DNA from: Ceratodon purpureus
Taxonomy: Eukaryota > Streptophyta > Bryopsida > Pseudoditrichales > Ditrichaceae
Assembly (NCBI GenBank): GCA_014871385.1
Contig: CM026426.1
Location: 61,232,084 to 61,296,083 of the forward strand
DNA length: 64,000 bases
Reading direction: 5' to 3'
This document shows, one piece after another, positions 26,136 to 37,525 of the stretch. A program made the translations under genes and the position numbers. The notes beneath the pieces are model-generated. The model saw nothing but the letters and a program-made list of their open reading frames with translations, ran no database searches and was not told the DNA's origin. Position 1 is the first letter of the stretch. Every line of letters starts with the position of its first letter.

Positions 26136-27719
26136 ATACCGAGATTTAGACCGATTAAATAAGTTACAACTGATCCTCGCATCCTGGTGATTGCAGAGCA
26201 TCAGTGACTACTCTCAGAAAATGAGAATATCAGTAACAGTCTCGCGCTGGGGCTATAATGACAAAACAAACTTTAAAGGCCCTATCTATGTCATTGCCCG
26301 TAGCATATACACGAAGAAATTCAGCTAAAAGCAAATCATACTCCCGGACATAACACTCTCATGAGGACCACATTTGTTTCCGGCATTGGGCATGGACAAT
26401 GCCCTGGACATTCAAATACTTTTTAAAATTTATTTTTTTGCAAAGTCTCTAGCAATGAACCAGCAAATAAAATGGATCTGCTTAATGACAAATTCAAATA
26501 AAAACCCCTCCGACAGGAAACTATAAATCAACAGAGAAGGAAAATCATTATGTTCTAATCATTCAAAGCAAATTCACTGCACACATTCTAATCAAACAGC
26601 AGATCCTACACTCCACCTTTTTGCAAGACAAAATCGGGAGATGGAAGTACAGATCTCACCTTCTAATATGGAAGCACATAGAGAATACTAGCTCGTTTAA
26701 CTCCGTGCACCTTAACCGGGTCCATTTCAGAATCTTCAACGCCCCCTTGTCGTAGCCAATCCGCACGCGCCCTCTCCAGTGCCAAAATCTCCACCCCAGT
26801 TCTGCGATGTGGCCTCTCGGAATCTTTTGTCTGGTTGTTAAAAGAAACTCTGAGCCTCCTAAACCGGTGGGTTAAAGGTAAGAATCTACGGCTCCTCATG
26901 TACACCATTTTTGCTAGGATTCAAGAATGTTCCGAGTAGGTGTTTCCCCCACACTGGGCACGCGCAGTAACCCTTCACAGTTTGTCCGGATATAAGTCCG
27001 TACGCCGAAAAATCATGCACAGTCCACATTAAAATTCCCTTTAATGTGAATGATCTTTCCCCGACAGGTTTCGACATATTCAACGCCGGAACGCCTTACC
27101 ACAATTCGAGTAGGTCCCTAACCAAAGGCTTTAAGTAAATGTCTATAGTCTCAGAGGTAGGAGCTTTTGGACGTGGAATAAGAAGAGATAAATTTAAAAA
27201 GAATTTTTTTGTACTCAACCAACCTGGGAAGTTGTAAACTGCAATGAAAATAATCCAAGTTGAATGTTTGGATGACTGGTTGCCATCGGGCACACACCAT
27301 CTGCTACAAGGGCAAATCGGGGGTGCGTCGACATGTTTTGGAATTCTGGGTACAAGCGGTTAATTTCCGTCCACTGATGCGACTCTGCGACGGAAGACAC
27401 CTTCGTGTTCGTCGACTGCAAGGCAGTGTAATGTTCTAATAAACCAGCAAGTTTAGGACATCTGTATATCCTTTTCAGCTTCGGGACCAGGGGAAGTAGC
27501 GCATGACCGCAGTAGGTATAGAAATAGACCCTGTAATGTACCTCGGATGTCCACAGACCGGGCCGTGAGTTAATTCACCATTCACCTCTCCTTCGAAGAG
27601 CACGTGTCCATCTGGACAACAATGTATTCGTTCATGGTCCAGGCCTAGGCGTCGAATCATACTTTTCAGCTCATATGTCGTTCTAGGCAAGCAATTGGAC
27701 TGTGGGAGCAACATCCTTG

Positions 27720-28161
27720 TATTGATTTACCTTACCTTAGCCCCACATCAGCGTACTGTACGCAAGAAACCACTATCCCAGCTGGACACGGTGACAGCTG
27801 CGAATCGTACTCTTCTTGTGTTTGTGCATTTGAAACTTGGCACTAGTAATCATATTTCTGTTTTCCCTCATAAACTAGCCGCTACCAGCCTGGACATGTA
27901 CCTGGCCTGGTGAACGGAGTAGCTCTCTTACGTCAGTGCAGGATTAGCCTTGGAATGTGCTCCAAGATCCTGTGTGAGTCGTGTACTAGTGGGAGCTTAG
28001 TGAGGAACAAGTGTATTCAAGCTGTATGAAGCTCTTGTTATTAATCTAAGTACATCAGATCTTTGCCGAGTAAAGCATGTCGATGTGTCATCTGAATCCC
28101 TTCTGAGCGTAGCTTTGTCTAAAGCATTGTTGTCAATTGAGTCTTTCCACCTCTTACAATA
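27720..28161 (+). repeat. Copia 5' LTR
   Basis: 442 bp, TATTGATTTACC...CTCTTACAATA, preceded by CCTTG. Compared with the 3' LTR it differs at about five sites, e.g. CACATCAGCG against CACATTTGCG. Confidence 0.93.
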
Positions 28162-28175
28162 GGTTATGGGCCCAC
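28162..28175 (+). promoter_or_regulatory. Copia primer binding site of the half-tRNA type
   Basis: GGTTATGGGCCCAC directly follows the LTR. It is complementary to the anticodon-arm region of initiator-Met tRNA (GGGCCCATAACC), as in Drosophila copia, which is primed by a cleaved tRNA, rather than to the tRNA 3' end used by most plant LTR elements. Confidence 0.75.
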
Positions 28176-28362
28176 ACTTCGCTTTTCCAAGCAAAGTATA
28201 GAGAGAGGTTCAAGAAAGTGCAGTGGGAGTACGTTGCATTGTGCCTACAGTGCCTTTTTCTTTCGTTATTTATTTAATTCTTTTTTCTCTCTTGTAATTC
28301 CCTGTTGTCATTACAAGCAAGTGCAGCCTTACTGCTTGTTCTTAGTCGTTCATCAGTCCATC

Positions 28363-31300
28363 ATGGACGCTAATGCAGAGCTCAGAAACGTGAAAGCGTA
28401 CAATGGCCAGAATTTCCACTTATGGAAATTCCAGCTCCGTGCAATCTTGCTTGGACAAGATTTAATGGGTATAGTTGATGGCTCTGTCCCAAAACCTTCC
28501 GCAACTAATCAGCAGGCCGAATGGGTAAAGAAGGACAATCAATGCATCTCTTTGCTCTGCAAAGCCGTAGATGAGTCCATCTTGGAGATTCTCATGAACT
28601 GTCAGACTTCCAAGGCCATCTGGGATAAACTCAAACTGTTACACGATCAGTCTGCACATGAGTCTGTCCACCACATCCAGCAGCGTTTTTATGAGTGTCG
28701 AATGGATAGTTCCGACACCATAGCGTCTTTCCTTGGCAAGCTCGAAGTCATTAAGAGTTCTCTCATCAACATGGGAGACAACTCCATCTCTGATGCTAAT
28801 CTTATGGCCAAGATTCTAGCAAACCTCCCTTCCGCTCAGTACAGCTCATTTCTTTCTGCATGGGACAATGTAGACGATGCCCAACGCACCTTGAACAATC
28901 TGACCATACGGTTGCTTCGTCACGAGACTCGTCTTAGGAACGAAGACAGAGAGGAAGAGAAGGTAGCTGTAGCGTACGCCACTACTTACGCAGCAGGGTC
29001 CAATGGCTCAAACGCGCAGTCACGACCACATCTCACTTTTGAAGAGCGCCAAGAACGAAGAATGCAGCTCAATGAACGCAAGAAAGTCACACCGTGCTTT
29101 CGATGTGGACAGTTAGGCCATTGGGCAAGAGAGTGCACGTCGACAGACCTCCTTCCTCAGCCCACCATGAGCTCGAATACTGGTCAGACACATGCTAAGC
29201 CACCGCTTCATCGCGCTTACATGACCACTAGTGGCTCTGCAGATTCTGCATCCTGGTATGTTGACAGTGGCTGTACAGACCACATGACCAACTCTAGAGA
29301 ATTTTTTAGTAAGTACACCGATGTTGCACATGAGCGGCGGACAGTTCAGGGAGTCGGTGGCATCCTTCTTGACGTCATCGGTGTAGGAGACATAAATATA
29401 CAAGTGCATCTTGGAGACCGAGAAGAGTTCGCGACGCTCACTGACGTCTTACTGGTTCCAACTCCCGGTACTAGTCTATTTTCCTCACAGCGAGCTGCCT
29501 AGAAGAACATAGATACTATCACTTCTAAGCACTCTTGCCGCTTAGTGACACAGAAGGGAGACATTGTCATGACTGGAGTTCTTGTTAGCAAGTTGTATAA
29601 ACTGCTAATTTCTCCACTCCTTCCCAGTGCTATTGCTGCCTTGCATGTGGGAAGCTTTGGAGTCTCAACGAAGAAAGACTCTCTGCAAACAGTAGATGTG
29701 TGGCACAAGAGGCTCGCACACGTTCACCATGATATGGTGAAACAGATGTCAGCCCGCAACACAGTTGAGGGGCTTCTTTTGTTATCCCGCGCCGGACCTG
29801 TACCGTTCTGTACAGGCTGTGCATATGGTAAACTTCACCGCTGCAGCTTCCCACACAAAGATGAGCGCAAGAAGGTCGACACAGCTGGTATCTTGGTCCA
29901 CTCAGACATCTGTGGTCCAATGAACCAGCCGACTGTCAATGGTGCACGATACTTCATCAACTTTAAAGATGATGCTACCGGCTATCGGGTAGTCCAGTGC
30001 ATGGTGAAGAAGTCAGAAGCATTGCGACACTTCCGGGAGTACACAGACAAGCTTCACCAAGAAACAAGTTTTCATGTTCAACGACTCTGCACGGACCGAG
30101 GGTCAAAATACACGAGCGCTGCTTTTCGAGCGTTTCTGCAGCAGAAGGGAATCGCACAGGAGCTTACGACGCCTTATACACCCGAACAAAACGGAGTAGC
30201 TGAACGCGACAACCGGACTCTCATGGAGGCTGTTCGCAGCATGATTAATTCTGCAAATGTTCATACTCGTTTCTAGGGCGAAGCCTTGCACACCGCGGTT
30301 TACTGTTTAAACCGCACAGGTAGTCGCATGTTGGACGGCAAAACACCTTTTGAGCGGTGGTTTGGTGTACGTCCTGATGTATCTCACATTCGGATTTTTG
30401 GGGCTGACGCGTATATCTTTATCCCAACACAGTTGCGATCCAAGCTTGCACCAAAAAGTACCTGAGGTATCTTCATGGGCTACAGCCAGGTGAGCAAGGC
30501 TTACCGCATCTGGGTTAATAGCAGCCAGAAGATTGTTGAATCTCGAGACGTTTTATTTGACGAGAGCAGTGTACTCAATGGCGTCTATAGTGAAACCAGC
30601 AGCCAGCGACCTGACCGGACTACGCCACCTCTAACCTTGCTGCCGATTAGCGACGTAGTGCACATGCCTGCAGCACAGATAGGTGGGCTGCATGCAAACC
30701 CACCAGCAATGGCGGTGGGAGCACTCCCAGTTGCCATAGGACCAGCAGTGGGAGTGGGAGCGCCACAAGCCGGCATACCTCTTGCACCAGTGGGAGTTCA
30801 ACCACCACATGTAGCTCCAGTACTGGAAGATCAGGAGAACGCCGAAGAGCTTGAAATTACACCTGTCGTCCTAGCCGACCAGAGTGACCCACCATCGAAC
30901 AGCCCAGTGAACACCTTCAGCTCTTCTTCTGGACAGATCGACTCCGAAACCGAGCCCATTGAAGAAATCTTCGGTGGTCCACGCATGTCTACAGACAACA
31001 CGTTAGCTGACTGGGAGGACATCACCATTGCAGATACCGATGTCTTCATCTCACCAGTATTGCTACTCGATGAGCAGCCATCAATCCAACCAGACAATGA
31101 GACTCTCGGCCATGGCGCTCCAGATGTCTACACTGATGGCACTGTTCATTTGACTGATTCCACCAATCTTGGCGAACTCATAGTTGATCTCTCGATCGAA
31201 GAGAACATAGCACCACATGACCCACAAGGAAGCGAACCCATAGCAGCCCGCCCAGTCCGTTTACGCCAGCCCCCCAAGCGCTATGGCGAATGGGTATGCC

Positions 31301-32925
31301 CAGAAGACACCCCATATGCAGGTATGGCGCACTCAGGCACCACTCAGCCCGAATCGCCCATCGAGCCAGAGACATACCAGGACGCTCTGCGATCAGACGA
31401 ATCTCAGCAGTGGCAGGCGGCGATGACACAGGAATACAACTCCCTCATCAGTAACGCAACGTGGACACTCACCGAGCTTCCTGTCGGGCGCAAGGCAATT
31501 CAAAATAAATGGGTGTATTGAGTCAAGGTTTCCGCTGATGGGACAGTCAATCGCTTTAAGGAACGGCTCGTTGCAAAAGGGTTTTCGCAGAGAGAAGGCG
31601 TTGATTATTCTGAGACCTTCTCCCCAGTAGTGAAGTTCGATTCAATTCGAGCAATTCTCTCCATAGCTGCCGCTGAGGACATGCATCTGACCCAATTCGA
31701 CGTTGAAACGGCATTTTTATACGAGGAGATCACAGAGGAGATCTACATGGTCCAGCCCAAGGGATTTGTCTAGCCCGACTCGCCCCATCTTGTTTGCCGA
31801 CTGCATAAGTCACTTCACGGGCTCAAGCAGGCCTCGCGAGTCTGGAATCAACGTTTCAATAAATTCCTCGTTGAACACAGTCTCGTCCCTTGTCAGGCCG
31901 ATCCTTGCGTCTACATTGGACTCAGCGAACCCAAGCTCATATTGGCACTATTTGTTGACGATGGCATCATTGCCTGCATCGATGAGCAGCGTATCGACTC
32001 TGTCGTCCAATCTATGCGTGGGATATTTAATATCACCACCGGCAACCCTGAAGTGTATGTAGGCCTCCATATTACTCGAAGCAAAGCAGATCGCACCCTT
32101 CAGCTGGATCAGTCCAGGTACATTCGAAGGAAACTGCATCAGTATGGTTTTGTCAACTGTGCCGATCTCTCCGTACCGGCCGACCCTCACGTTCAGTTGG
32201 ACTTAGCCTCTTCAGTCGATGAAGGTACAAATGCTAACTTCCCCTACTCTGAAGTGATTGGTAGCCTCCATTTTGCAAGTCAAGGTACTCGCCTCGATAT
32301 TACCTATGCGACTAGTCACTTGTCCAAGTTCACGAAGAACCCAAAGATCTCTCATGTTTCTGGGGTCAAAAGGATTCTTAAGTATCTGCGAGGGACGCCC
32401 GACATGCACATTACCTATGCAGCTCACGGTTAGCCCAACATCGTCCAAGCATTCTGCGACGCCGATTATGCCGGCGATCTTGACGACAGGAAATCACGTT
32501 TGGGCTTCGTAATCATCTTAAACGGAGGACCAGTTGCATGGGGTTCTCGCAAACAAGGCTGCACCGCAGGCTCTACGACAGAGGCTGAATACATTTCAGC
32601 GCACCTAGCTTCACAGGAAATTGTTTGGATGCGACAGCTTCTAGCGGATCTCGGTTACCCACAACCTGCTTCAACTGTGCTCTACAGCGACAATCAAGCG
32701 GCAATTAGGCTGGTCCGCAACCCAAAGTTTCATCGTCGTACGAAGCACGTCGACGTGAAATATCACATCATTCGTGACCATTACCAGCAGGGACGTTTGC
32801 ACCTCGTCTATGTTCCGACGATTGACAACATGGCGGATGTTCTTACAAAACCGCTTCCTCGGGAACGCTTTCAGCGTCTCATCATCCTCCTTGGTCTCAC
32901 TAGCACCCCCTATGGCACTGGCTAA
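28363..32925 (+). pseudogene. Copia gag-pol polyprotein with six internal stops
   Basis: One reading frame of about 1520 codons with no frameshift. In order: gag (UBN2-type) residues about 15-220; zinc knuckle CFRCGQLGHWAREC at about 245; aspartic protease WYVDSGCTDHM at about 300; integrase zinc site WHKRLAHVH...CTGCAYGK at about 446-490; integrase catalytic HSDICG, CTDRGSKY and PEQNGVAE at about 512-610; reverse transcriptase about 1056-1300 with ALFVDDG as the catalytic box; RNase H FCDADYAG, TEAEYIS and SDNQAAIRL. Internal stops: TAG 29500, TAG 30274, TGA 30463, TGA 31519, TAG 31771, TAG 32431. Each is one transition from a sense codon that fits the family. The copy cannot make full-length protein but could move if supplied in trans. 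Confidence 0.92.
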
Positions 32926-32960
32926 ACACTATGATGTACGTGGTTTCTTGCGAGTGGGAG

Positions 32961-33402
32961 TATTGATTTACCTTACCTTAGCCCCACATTTGCGTACTGT
33001 ACGCAAGAAACCACTATCCCAGCTGGACACGGTGACAGCTGCGAATCGTACTCTTCTTGTGTTTGTGCATTTGAAACTTGGCACTAGTAATCATATTTCT
33101 GTTTTCCCTCGTAAACTAGCCGCTACCAGCCTGGACATGTTCCTGGCCTGGTGAACGGAGTAGCTCTCTTACGTCAGTGCAGGATTAGCCTTGGAATGTG
33201 CTCCAAGATCCTGTGTGAGTTGTGTACTAGTGGGAGCTTAGTGAGGAACAAGTGTATTCAAGCTGTATGAAGCTCTTGTTATTAATCTAAGTACATCAGA
33301 TCTTTGCCGAGTAAAGCATGTCGATGTGTCATCTGAATCCCTTCTGAGCGTAGCTTTGTCTAAAGCATTGTTGTCAATTGAGTCTTTCCACCTCTTACAA
33401 TA
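32961..33402 (+). repeat. Copia 3' LTR
   Basis: 442 bp, preceded by the purine-rich GCGAGTGGGAG (polypurine tract) and followed by CCTTG. Confidence 0.93.
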
Positions 33403-33825
33403 CCTTGCAAGATAAGTCAACAATGACGTCAGGAAGTTGTCTGAGACACCAAATACCTGGGCCAGAGTCATCAAAACAATCCTTGCCTGTAGCCTGTTCT
33501 CTGACAATCCTTCGTATAAAGGGTCCACTCATTCCTGAATCGTATTCTCGAACTGAACTTCTTCCTTGGCGGTAAAAACCTCTTCCACATTTCCATTCAC
33601 CCCTGGTCCATCGCGATCATTTTCCTCCCGTTCGAGAGTGTCTGCTCTCCCGTACGCTTTGTAAACCATGTCCATGTAGTTCACGTCTGGACGCTCGCGC
33701 CACTGGAATGTTGGAGTCCGCCCGTTTCGAGTACTCCTCCGGGAGTACAGTTCACCACGGCCCGCATTTTGTACAGGGCCTTTTAACGGGGCTCCGTCAA
33801 CTGTGTGAAGGAATAGCAAAAGCAA

Positions 33826-35640
33826 CTTATGTTAGCTGTTTTGATTACACGTAATTCCATTGCTTTGTCATAGCAGCTGCATAAGGTATTGCGATGCATT
33901 TACAGAACCAAATGAAGCCGGGTATACCATTTGGAACAAAACGATCTTTGGAGACAGAAAAACCACTATAAGATTCCCGCGTTTTAGGTAACATCTCGAA
34001 TGATGTCTAAAAAAACTAGCGGACGTCATATAGGATGTTGTGCAGACATGGGAACATCTAAGACGCGGGAAAAACAAATGAGGACATCCGAAAAAACATA
34101 CAGACATCCTTGTAGCACGCGCGTCTCCGGGTGATTATGGGGGCCGGCAACGTGGACGCCACGTCATGACACATCAGCAAAGGAATTTTCCGGGCAGTGC
34201 CACATGGGTGGAGGATGTCGCCGCTGCCATGGTGACGTGGCGGACATTGTGGACCCGCCATTTTCTGACGTGGCGGCGTGAAAATCTGACGTGTCATCCG
34301 CGAATCAGTGACGTGGCATGCCACGTTAGCACAATTTTTGGAGGTTCTTGAACCGGAGTTGCGTCACCAAAGACGTCACCTGGGACATCAGTGTGGTTTC
34401 CGAGACGTCTATGTGGTGACAGTGTGATGTCCACGCTGATGTCTTTGTGGGCATGAACTGTGTCCAGAATTTGTTTCAGTGGACATCCCCATGCCCAAAA
34501 TATTTGCCAGGCTTGACATGGCCATGTCAACTTGTATGTCGTTGCAACCATCTGGGATGACAAGTCTTTGTCTCTGTGTTTAGAGTAGCTGTTATTATGG
34601 ACGTCAGAGCTCATGTTTGTGTGGACATATGTGTGACTGTGTTGACATCCTGTCATGCATGGTTTTGCTTGATGTGATGTTCAGGCGGATGTTTCGAAGC
34701 ACATGTGACATGTTATAGAAGACATTGCCAGGTTGTAGCATTCACATAGATTCTCGGGGCGAACGTGTTATATTAGATATCTCATTGTCATGGAGAACGT
34801 CTTCGCAAACATTCACGTGGAACGTATCCTCGCTATGGAAGACATTGCAGTTTAACATTGAGACATGCTATAAAACATCTTAACGTCGTTGATCACCTGT
34901 TCTAGAAGATGTCCGTCTATTCATCGAGACGTCGTAGGTGGCGAGTCCATCAAAACGTGAGCAGGTCCAAATGAAAACGAATTCCACCAGCCATCGTAAC
35001 AAATGTTCATGAGTTAGAGTCCTGGTATTCATGTAGGAAATCGCAATGTACAATTGAAGGAGCAGATTAGAGTCTAGGAATGCAAAATAATATTGTTGAA
35101 ACTAAGCTCCATTTGCCCAAAGTATACATTGACTAATTTCATTGAAACCATATAGTCATGCACTATAGTCACAGACATAGATCGACATGAAGGGATCTGC
35201 CTTGCAATGGTGAAAGAGGTAACAAGCCATTGTGTCCGACATTACAGGTACTATGACCACGCAATGTTCTTCAAGCCTGCACGTATCAAGCAAAGTAGAA
35301 ATGCATTGAGTTATAGAGAGGACAGCAATGAAAGAAAAATGCATTATCTTCAATGAGTTGCTTAATCTACGTATACATGGTACAGTAATGACCGGAGTAA
35401 TGTAGAACTCAAGGTACGCTCATAGTGATGGCATCTGCCCGATGATCTCATGACGCACTTTGGTGGGTATCGTCTCGTACAACGTCTCTGCAGACGTCAT
35501 GACTATCATCACAGACGTTGTCAAAACGTTCATGCACTACAGTAGACGTCTGCGGAGATGTCTTACGAGACGTGAAACTTGAAGAATTGCAAAAAGCTAT
35601 CCATCTCTGGAACAGTGGCTAAGCGATTCTGGTTTTAATA
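33826..35640. other. Presumed left end of CACTA element C: motif-dense non-coding region
   Basis: CACTATAAGATTCCCGCG at 33964 looks like a CACTA terminus. To its right, GACATC/GATGTC and GACGTC words recur very densely (34000-35560), with several inverted pairs, e.g. around 35480-35560. A GC-rich island at 34130-34330 holds repeated TGACGTGGC/GCCACGTCA. No gene. This looks like the subterminal repeat zone where a CACTA TnpA-type protein binds. Confidence 0.55.
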
Positions 35641-36197
35641 GTCTATGAATTACGTACCCTGCTTTGAGGTAGTCCAAGCATTTACTTCTTCCTGGCCGCC
35701 TCTGCCCTTGTCGAGGCGCCAACCTGTACACATGCAATCCCAGTGTGTTCGGTTTAGGGTGAAAGTCCGACCATGGCTACGTATAGGACCATCAATCACG
35801 TGGGAGGACATTTTGCGTACCTTCTCAACCGGTAATCTAGCCTTAGTCATGCCGATATTCTTCAATGAATCGGGCTTGGGCGAGTTAGAAGGAGGCGTTG
35901 CCTTTGCCGGCTTAGACAAACCAGCTGGCTTAGGTGTCTTCGGATGTGATTTTGTGACAGAGGTGGTCTTCAGACTTCGGCGACTTGCGCCATGAGTGCA
36001 AGGTGTTCCCAATGCTCTAGGCCCCAAAGGTGTTCCCAAGGGATCCTGCAATTGCAATTCATCATTGGTGAACACATTCGGGACTACATCGACAGCTCAT
36101 ACCTAGACTATTGCAAACAGTGGAGAGGGGAGTGAAATGAAGGGGGCTCTCAATATGTAATAGGAATATTAAGACTGGATGACAGTCCTTTAACAAC

Positions 36198-36296
36198 CAA
36201 CGGGGTGGGGGGGTGGGGGGAGAGAGAGAGAATTGAAGGGCGTCCAAAACAAATTGAACTACAAAATGTGACCTCAGTTTCAAAGGGGGGGGGGGG
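36198..36296. repeat. G-run cluster
   Basis: GGGGTGGGGGGGTGGGGGG near 36199 and an 11-G run near 36286, both on the plus strand, within an intron-like gap of the TnpA-like gene. They could form G-quadruplexes. Confidence 0.7.
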
Positions 36297-37139
36297 TAGT
36301 GACAGTGGATGTGGATGGTGCCTCAAACATAGCACTGTTCTAGGATGTAATTCAAGATGTCTCCAGAAACGCAGAAATGTCTAGTACAACATCTATGCGT
36401 TTCCTATATGTGATTGCAAACGGTGTAGGGACGGTGGCTAGCGTGAGTCCTAGCAATTAGCCTACACTGCCTTTACCTGCCTGCTGTGGTCCGCTTGATC
36501 TGATTGCGCAGCAGACAGTGGAGCATCGAGGAGGGCATACACGTCATCTTCCTGGACGTCCTCAACAGCAGCTGCAACGGGAGATTTTTCTGGAGCTCCG
36601 GTTCCCTCCTTTGAGCCCTCTTCTTCGGGGTGCTCCACGGATTGTCCCGCTACAACGTCCTCCGTGGTGCCAATGTCGGGATCATCTTGGCCGCTGCGGT
36701 TGGTGAAGCCTGAGGCATCGAGGGTTGGTGACGTCTCCTTGTTCAGGTTAGGGCCGGCTTCATCTACGGAACTAATTTGCACAGACATAGGTAGAGGAGG
36801 CGCTACAGATGGGGGGGCTAAAGCCGCGACGTTAGAGGTCTTTGTAGTGAGGAGCTCTCGGATCATGGCCTCGAGTTTCTTGTGGGATTCGTCCATCTTC
36901 GACTCTAGGCGCGTGTTGCATGCCTCTAGCCGTGCCTCAAGGTCATCCATCCTTGAGCCCAGCTCGTCCGTGTCGGTGTCATGATCTCCGTGAGCACTCT
37001 CCTGCAGCCGATGGTACTGCTCCTCTACCTCTGCATTGATTTCAGACTTGTATGGCTCTCGTTACAGATGGATACTCTGCCATGGTTAAGCACAGTTAAC
37101 ACCATAAAAATTTTAAAAAAAATTAAAAAAACAAAACTA

Positions 37140-37525
37140 CCATAGCTAAAACACAAAAGCCGAAAGAAACAAAACACAAAAGCACAAAAGCCGAAAGAAC
37201 AAGGACAGTGGAGAGGGGGAAGGGAGGGGACGGGGGAGAGAAAAGGAGAGAAGGGTGAGTGTGAGGGGGTGCGAGGGGGGTGAGGGAAGGAGAAAATCAG
37301 CAAAGAAGCAGAAAGAAAAAAAAACACAAGATACAAAAACCGAAAAGAGCAGAGACAGTGGAGAGGGGGAAGGGAGGGGAGGGGGGAGAGAAAAGGAGAG
37401 AAGGGTGAGTGTGAGGGGGTGCGAGGGGGGTGAGGGAAGGAGAAAATCAGCAAAGAAGCAAAAAGAGAAAAAAAAAAAAAAAACACAAAACACAAAACAC
37501 AAAAGCCGAAAAGAACAATAGGAAT
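37140..37525. repeat. G-rich minisatellite array (plus-strand purine)
   Basis: About three units of roughly 125-135 bp, each with ACAAAAGCCGAAA, GACAGTGGAGAGGGGGAAGG, GAGAAAAGGAGAGAAGGGTG and GAAAATCAGCAAAGAAGC. The same unit occurs inverted at 41.86-42.64 kb. Long frames read through it are artefacts of low complexity. Confidence 0.88.

Larger units (their letters stand above)
27720..33402 (+). mobile_element. Complete Ty1/copia retrotransposon nested in tnp2 B
   Basis: 5683 bp with two 442-bp LTRs differing at about five positions (about 99% identical), flanked by the 5-bp target duplication CCTTG (27715-27719 and 33403-33407). The LTR ends are TATTG...CAATA rather than the usual TG...CA. 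The insert carries one continuous gag-pol frame. The high LTR identity indicates recent insertion. Confidence 0.93.
23650..33825 (-). pseudogene. CACTA (En/Spm) tnp2 transposase B, split by a copia element
   Basis: Minus-strand pieces: 33825-33408 (N-terminal region, ...VFGVSDNFLTSLLTYLA), then the copia insertion, then 27714-26660 (IRRLGLDHERIHCCPDGHV, LMWTVHDFSAYGLISG, YCACPVWGK), an intron of about 1.3 kb, 25345-24835 (VDVMHYEKNLAENLLRTMFG, LKSHDFHVLLQDLMPVCMR), 24790-24430 (DUF4218-type: VHLTIHLVKELFI, MYPYERYFKTLKGFVRNMAK) and 24005-23650 (DUF4216-type: SLEYVGHLEEILELDYG). This is the full domain order of a plant CACTA tnp2 protein. Stops (LPY-stop near 26662, IQE-stop near 33532) and frameshifts show decay. 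The copia insertion restores TYLARMLLPQ when removed with one CCTTG. Confidence 0.85.

Noticed and set aside
28363..32925. Possible reassigned stop codons in copia gag-pol
   Set aside because: TAG and TGA stops occur at positions explained by C-to-T transitions, while other genes here end normally at TAA, TAG or TGA; damage is simpler than recoding.
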